This document shows, piece after piece, positions 6,706-9,382 of a stretch of DNA of 9,382 nt. A program made the position numbers and the translations under genes. This stretch comes from an uncultured Sphingomonas sp. (GTDB taxonomy: Bacteria > Pseudomonadota > Alphaproteobacteria > Sphingomonadales > Sphingomonadaceae), in assembly GCA_902806295.1 (NCBI GenBank), contig CADCWB010000113.1, positions 1 to 9,382 of the forward strand, in the 5' to 3' direction. The notes beneath the pieces were generated by a model, which was not told the origin of the DNA, did not search any database, and was given only the letters and a program-made list of their open reading frames with translations. Each line of letters opens with the position of its first letter. The first letter of the stretch is position 1.

Positions 6706-6710
6706 TCCCT
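6706..6710 (-). promoter_or_regulatory. Ribosome binding site deciding the rbfA start
   Basis: AGGGA lies 5 nt before the ATG at 6700 on the minus strand. No comparable purine run precedes the alternative in-frame ATG at 6715, which is preceded by the arm of a palindrome. This supports the shorter RbfA. Confidence 0.55.
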
Positions 6711-6713
6711 GTC

Positions 6714-6734
6714 ATGCTGAATTCGTTTCAGCAT
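6714..6734. repeat. Palindrome A of a twin-palindrome (REP-like) element
   Basis: Perfect 8-bp arms ATGCTGAA / TTCAGCAT enclose a 5-nt loop, 21 nt in all. It shares the CTGAA...TTCAG core and the exact geometry of palindrome B, 40 nt away. It ends at the in-frame ATG at 6715. I recall similar CTGAA/TTCAG palindromes scattered between genes in sphingomonad genomes, but copy number could not be checked here. Confidence 0.7.
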
Positions 6735-6774
6735 CTACTGGTCAACGTGAGCTGCGGCGCCCACGGAAAAGCGG

Positions 6775-6795
6775 ACCCTGAAATAAGTTCAGGGT
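6775..6795. repeat. Palindrome B of the twin element, possible infB terminator
   Basis: Perfect 8-bp arms ACCCTGAA / TTCAGGGT enclose a 5-nt loop, beginning 4 nt after the infB stop on the minus strand. In that transcript TTTT occurs 4 nt after the stem, which is weak for an intrinsic terminator because downstream rbfA must still be read. It may slow or partly stop transcription, or protect the infB mRNA 3' end, as REP hairpins do. Confidence 0.7.
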
Positions 6796-6799
6796 AACG

Positions 6800-9343
6800 C
6801 TACAGCGTCCGTGCGCGCTCCTCGACTTCGAACACTTCAAGGTTGTCGCCAGCCTTGATGTCGTTCGTGTCGGCCAACATCACGCCGCACTCCAGGCCGG
6901 CAATGACCTGCGCGACGTCGTCCTTGAAGCGCCGCAGCGAGGCGATGGTGGTCTTGGAGACGATCACGTCCTGACGGGTGAGGCGGGCGTTGAGGCCTTT
7001 GCGAATGACACCTTCCAGCACCAACAGACCGGCGGCCTTGTCGCGCTTGCCCGCGGGGAAGACCTCGCGGACCTCGGCGCGGCCGACCACCGTTTCGATG
7101 ATCTCCGGACCCAGTTCGCCGGCCATGGCGCCCTTGGCCCAATCGGTGAGGTGATAGATCACGTCGTAATAGCGCAGCTCGGTCTTGTTCCGTGCGGCGA
7201 CTTCGCGGGCCTTGGCATTGGGCCGGACGTTGAAGCCGATGATCGGCGCGCCGGTGGCGCTGGCCAGCGTGACATCGCTCTCAGTGATCGCTCCGACGCC
7301 CGAGTTCAGGATCCGCACCTTGATCTCATCGGTCGACAAGCGGCTCAACGCGTTGACGATCGCTTCCGCCGAACCCTGCACGTCGGCCTTGATCACCAGC
7401 GGAAACTCGATGGTGGTCGAGGCGCGGTTGGCAAACATATTCTCCAGGCTGATCGGCGCAGCCGTGGTGCGCTTGCGGTCGAGTACGCCCTGGCGGTAAT
7501 CGGCGACCTCACGGGCACGGGCCTCATTCTCCACCACGGTCAGCTGGTCGCCGGCCGAGGGAACGGACGCGAGGCCGAGCACTTCGACCGGCATCGACGG
7601 CCCGGCTAGCTTGACCTGCCGGCCAAGGTCGTCGGTCATCGCGCGGACCTTGCCGCTGGCAGCTCCGACCACGAGCACGTCGCCGACCCGCAGGGTGCCG
7701 CGCTGAACCAGCACGGTCGCCAGCGGACCACGGCCCTTGTCGAGCTTGGCCTCGATCACGGTGCCTTCGGCAGCGCGATCGGGATTGGCCCTGAGCTCCA
7801 GGATTTCGGCCTGAAGCGCAATGGCGTCGAGCAAGCCGTCGAGGTTGGTGCCCTTGAGCGCCGACACTTCCACGTCCTGCACGTCGCCGCCGAGCTGTTC
7901 GACCACGATCTCGTGCTGCAGCAATTCCTCGCGGACCCGCTGTGGACGCGCGTCTGGCTTGTCGATCTTGTTGATCGCCACGATCATCGGCACGCCGGCC
8001 GCCTTGGTATGGTTGATCGCCTCAACCGTCTGCGGCTTCAGCCCGTCGTCGGCTGCAACCACCAGAATGACGATGTCGGTGACGTTCGCGCCGCGAGCCC
8101 GCATTTCGCTGAAGGCCTCGTGACCCGGCGTGTCGAGAAAGGTGATCTGCGCACCGCTTGGTACCTTCACCTGATAGGCGCCGATGTGCTGGGTGATCCC
8201 GCCGGCCTCGCCCGAGACCACGTTGGCACCGCGCAGGGCGTCCAGCAGCGAGGTCTTGCCGTGGTCAACGTGACCCATGATGGTCACCACCGGCGGTCGC
8301 GGCTGACGGCTGGTGTCGGTGTCGACGTCGGCCGAGCTGTCGATGTCCACGTCGCTTTCGCTGACGCGCTGAATGTTGTGGCCGAATTCGGTCACTAGCA
8401 GCTCGGCCGTATCCTGGTCGATGACCTGGTTGACCGTGACCGGTGTGCCCATCTTGAACAGCGCCTTCACCAGGTCCGCGGCCTTTTCAGCCATGCGATT
8501 GGCAAGCTCGCCGACGGTGATACCTTCCGGCACGACCACGTCGCGAACCTGCTTCTCACGGGGGCCGGAGCCCATGTGAGCGCGCTTTTCCTTTTCGCGG
8601 GCACGCTTCAGCGCCGCCAGGCTGCGCGAGCGATTGTCGTCGCCGCCGGATAGGGCGCGAGTGACTGTGAGCTTGCCGGCATGGCGGCGATCGTCGCCCC
8701 GACCACGGGACGGACGGGCCGGCTCGGGACGGCGCGGCGGCACGCCCGGCGCCGATGCCGGACGGCGAAAATCGGGCTGCCCGTCGCGCGCGGCCGGGGT
8801 CACTGCCGGCGCAGGCTGCGCCTTGGCTTCGTCGGCGGCGCGCTGCGCGGCTGCGGCCTCCTCCTCGATCCGGCGCTTGGTTTCTTCTTCCAGCTTGCGC
8901 GCGGCCTCTTCCTCGGCCTTGCGATTGTCCTCGGCACGCTGCTTCTGGTCCTCGGTCGCATTGACCTTGGCCTGCTCCTCGCGGCGGCGAGCGTCCTCGA
9001 GCGAGGTCATCCGGGCCTCCTCGGCCTCACGCAGCAGTCGCGCCTGCATTTCCTTGCGGGCGGTAATGTCGTCCACCGGCGAGCGACGCTGAGCCGGGGC
9101 TGGGGCAGCCGGGCGCGGAGCCGCAACAGGTGCCGGCGCAGGCGCCTCGGCCTGAACTTCGGGGGCGGGCGGCGCGGGAGCCTCACCGGGCTTGCCCAGG
9201 ATGCGCCGCTTCTTGACTTCGACCACCACCGTGTTCGAGCGGCCGTGGCTGAAGCTCTGCTTGACCTTGCCAGTCTCAACCGTGCGCTTGATCCCCAGCG
9301 GCGGCCGGGTGCCCAGCTTCGGCTTGTCGGTCTGGTCGCTCAT
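6800..9343 (-). CDS. infB: Translation initiation factor IF-2
   Basis: IF-2 is the GTPase that brings fMet-tRNA to the 30S P site and promotes 50S joining. The 847-residue product has the alphaproteobacterial layout. There is an N-terminal KQSFSHGRSNTVVVEVKKRR segment (about 28-47), an Ala/Pro-rich linker (about 55-90) and a long Glu/Arg/Ala-rich coiled-coil stretch (about 95-175). A basic disordered region leads to the IF2_N subdomain (about 264-318), followed by the G domain. G motifs are intact: GHVDHGKT 357-364, DTPGH 404-408, NKID 458-461, and SALKG shortly after. Beta-barrel domain II, domain III (with VIKADVQGSAEAI near 650) and the fMet-tRNA-binding C2 domain complete it. AAGGA sits 6 nt before the ATG at 9343. 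The start appears to overlap the previous gene's TGA. About 100 nt with two palindromes separate it from rbfA. Confidence 0.98.
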   Translation of the reverse strand: MSDQTDKPKLGTRPPLGIKRTVETGKVKQSFSHGRSNTVVVEVKKRRILGKPGEAPAPPAPEVQAEAPAPAPVAAPRPAAPAPAQRRSPVDDITARKEMQARLLREAEEARMTSLEDARRREEQAKVNATEDQKQRAEDNRKAEEEAARKLEEETKRRIEEEAAAAQRAADEAKAQPAPAVTPAARDGQPDFRRPASAPGVPPRRPEPARPSRGRGDDRRHAGKLTVTRALSGGDDNRSRSLAALKRAREKEKRAHMGSGPREKQVRDVVVPEGITVGELANRMAEKAADLVKALFKMGTPVTVNQVIDQDTAELLVTEFGHNIQRVSESDVDIDSSADVDTDTSRQPRPPVVTIMGHVDHGKTSLLDALRGANVVSGEAGGITQHIGAYQVKVPSGAQITFLDTPGHEAFSEMRARGANVTDIVILVVAADDGLKPQTVEAINHTKAAGVPMIVAINKIDKPDARPQRVREELLQHEIVVEQLGGDVQDVEVSALKGTNLDGLLDAIALQAEILELRANPDRAAEGTVIEAKLDKGRGPLATVLVQRGTLRVGDVLVVGAASGKVRAMTDDLGRQVKLAGPSMPVEVLGLASVPSAGDQLTVVENEARAREVADYRQGVLDRKRTTAAPISLENMFANRASTTIEFPLVIKADVQGSAEAIVNALSRLSTDEIKVRILNSGVGAITESDVTLASATGAPIIGFNVRPNAKAREVAARNKTELRYYDVIYHLTDWAKGAMAGELGPEIIETVVGRAEVREVFPAGKRDKAAGLLVLEGVIRKGLNARLTRQDVIVSKTTIASLRRFKDDVAQVIAGLECGVMLADTNDIKAGDNLEVFEVEERARTL

Positions 9344-9382
9344 GAAATTCCTTCGTTCGTATCGTCAGTCGAAGCAGCAGCC
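9340..9382 (-). CDS. Possible C-terminal end of an upstream gene (YlxR/DUF448 candidate)
   Basis: The minus strand is open from the window edge to a TGA at 9342-9340, which overlaps the infB ATG as ATGA. The 13 visible residues (AAASTDDTNEGIS) look like a low-complexity protein tail. In alphaproteobacteria the gene between nusA and infB is normally ylxR (DUF448), and it often ends against infB in this way. Thirteen residues cannot prove identity; the call rests on gene order and the overlap. Confidence 0.4.
   Translation of the reverse strand, partial: AAASTDDTNEGIS

Noticed and set aside
6260..6781. Plus-strand open frame of 173 codons across rbfA and the infB-rbfA spacer
   Set aside because: It is antisense to RbfA and its end is just translated palindromic repeat; no independent support.
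1..9382. CRISPR arrays, tRNA or rRNA genes, insertion sequences, attachment sites
   Set aside because: No regularly spaced repeats, cloverleaf-like segments, transposase motifs or long terminal inverted repeats were seen; nearly all sequence is accounted for by genes.

Overview
The window looks like part of a sphingomonad-type alphaproteobacterial chromosome. This is inferred from the high GC content and from the recognisable sequence style of IF-2, RbfA, S15 and PNPase; no database search was possible. The backbone is the conserved transcription/translation operon, read on the minus strand from the right edge to the left: end of an upstream gene (possibly ylxR), infB, rbfA, a GNAT acetyltransferase, tdk, then truB, rpsO and pnp. 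pnp runs off the left edge, losing its KH and S1 domains.

Right part (about 5140-9382): infB probably starts inside the stop codon of the preceding gene (ATGA). An intergenic spacer of about 100 nt with two look-alike palindromes separates infB from rbfA. rbfA and the acetyltransferase overlap by ATGA, and tdk follows after 23 nt.

Middle (3090-5143): two genes lie on the plus strand, against the operon. The first encodes a CDP-alcohol phosphatidyltransferase with an intact catalytic motif behind an unusual N-terminal region. The second overlaps it by 13 bp and encodes a polytopic membrane protein with a pure Asp/Glu tail, possibly a lipid or polysaccharide exporter-like protein. Both appear to start with TTG. 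The pair fits with almost no spare DNA: 20 bp from the truB start on the left, and a 4-bp overlap with the tdk stop on the right. It splits rbfA from truB, which are adjacent in most bacteria.

Left part (1-3069): truB, rpsO and pnp run in the standard order. truB and rpsO are separated by 18 nt. rpsO and pnp are separated by 168 nt that begins with a strong GC-rich hairpin.

The housekeeping genes serve translation initiation (IF-2), 30S maturation (RbfA, S15), tRNA U55 modification (TruB) and RNA decay (PNPase). Tdk adds thymidine salvage. The opposing pair most likely acts in the membrane on a phospholipid or glycolipid head group; its substrate cannot be read from sequence. The least explained parts of the window are this pair and the twin-palindrome element.
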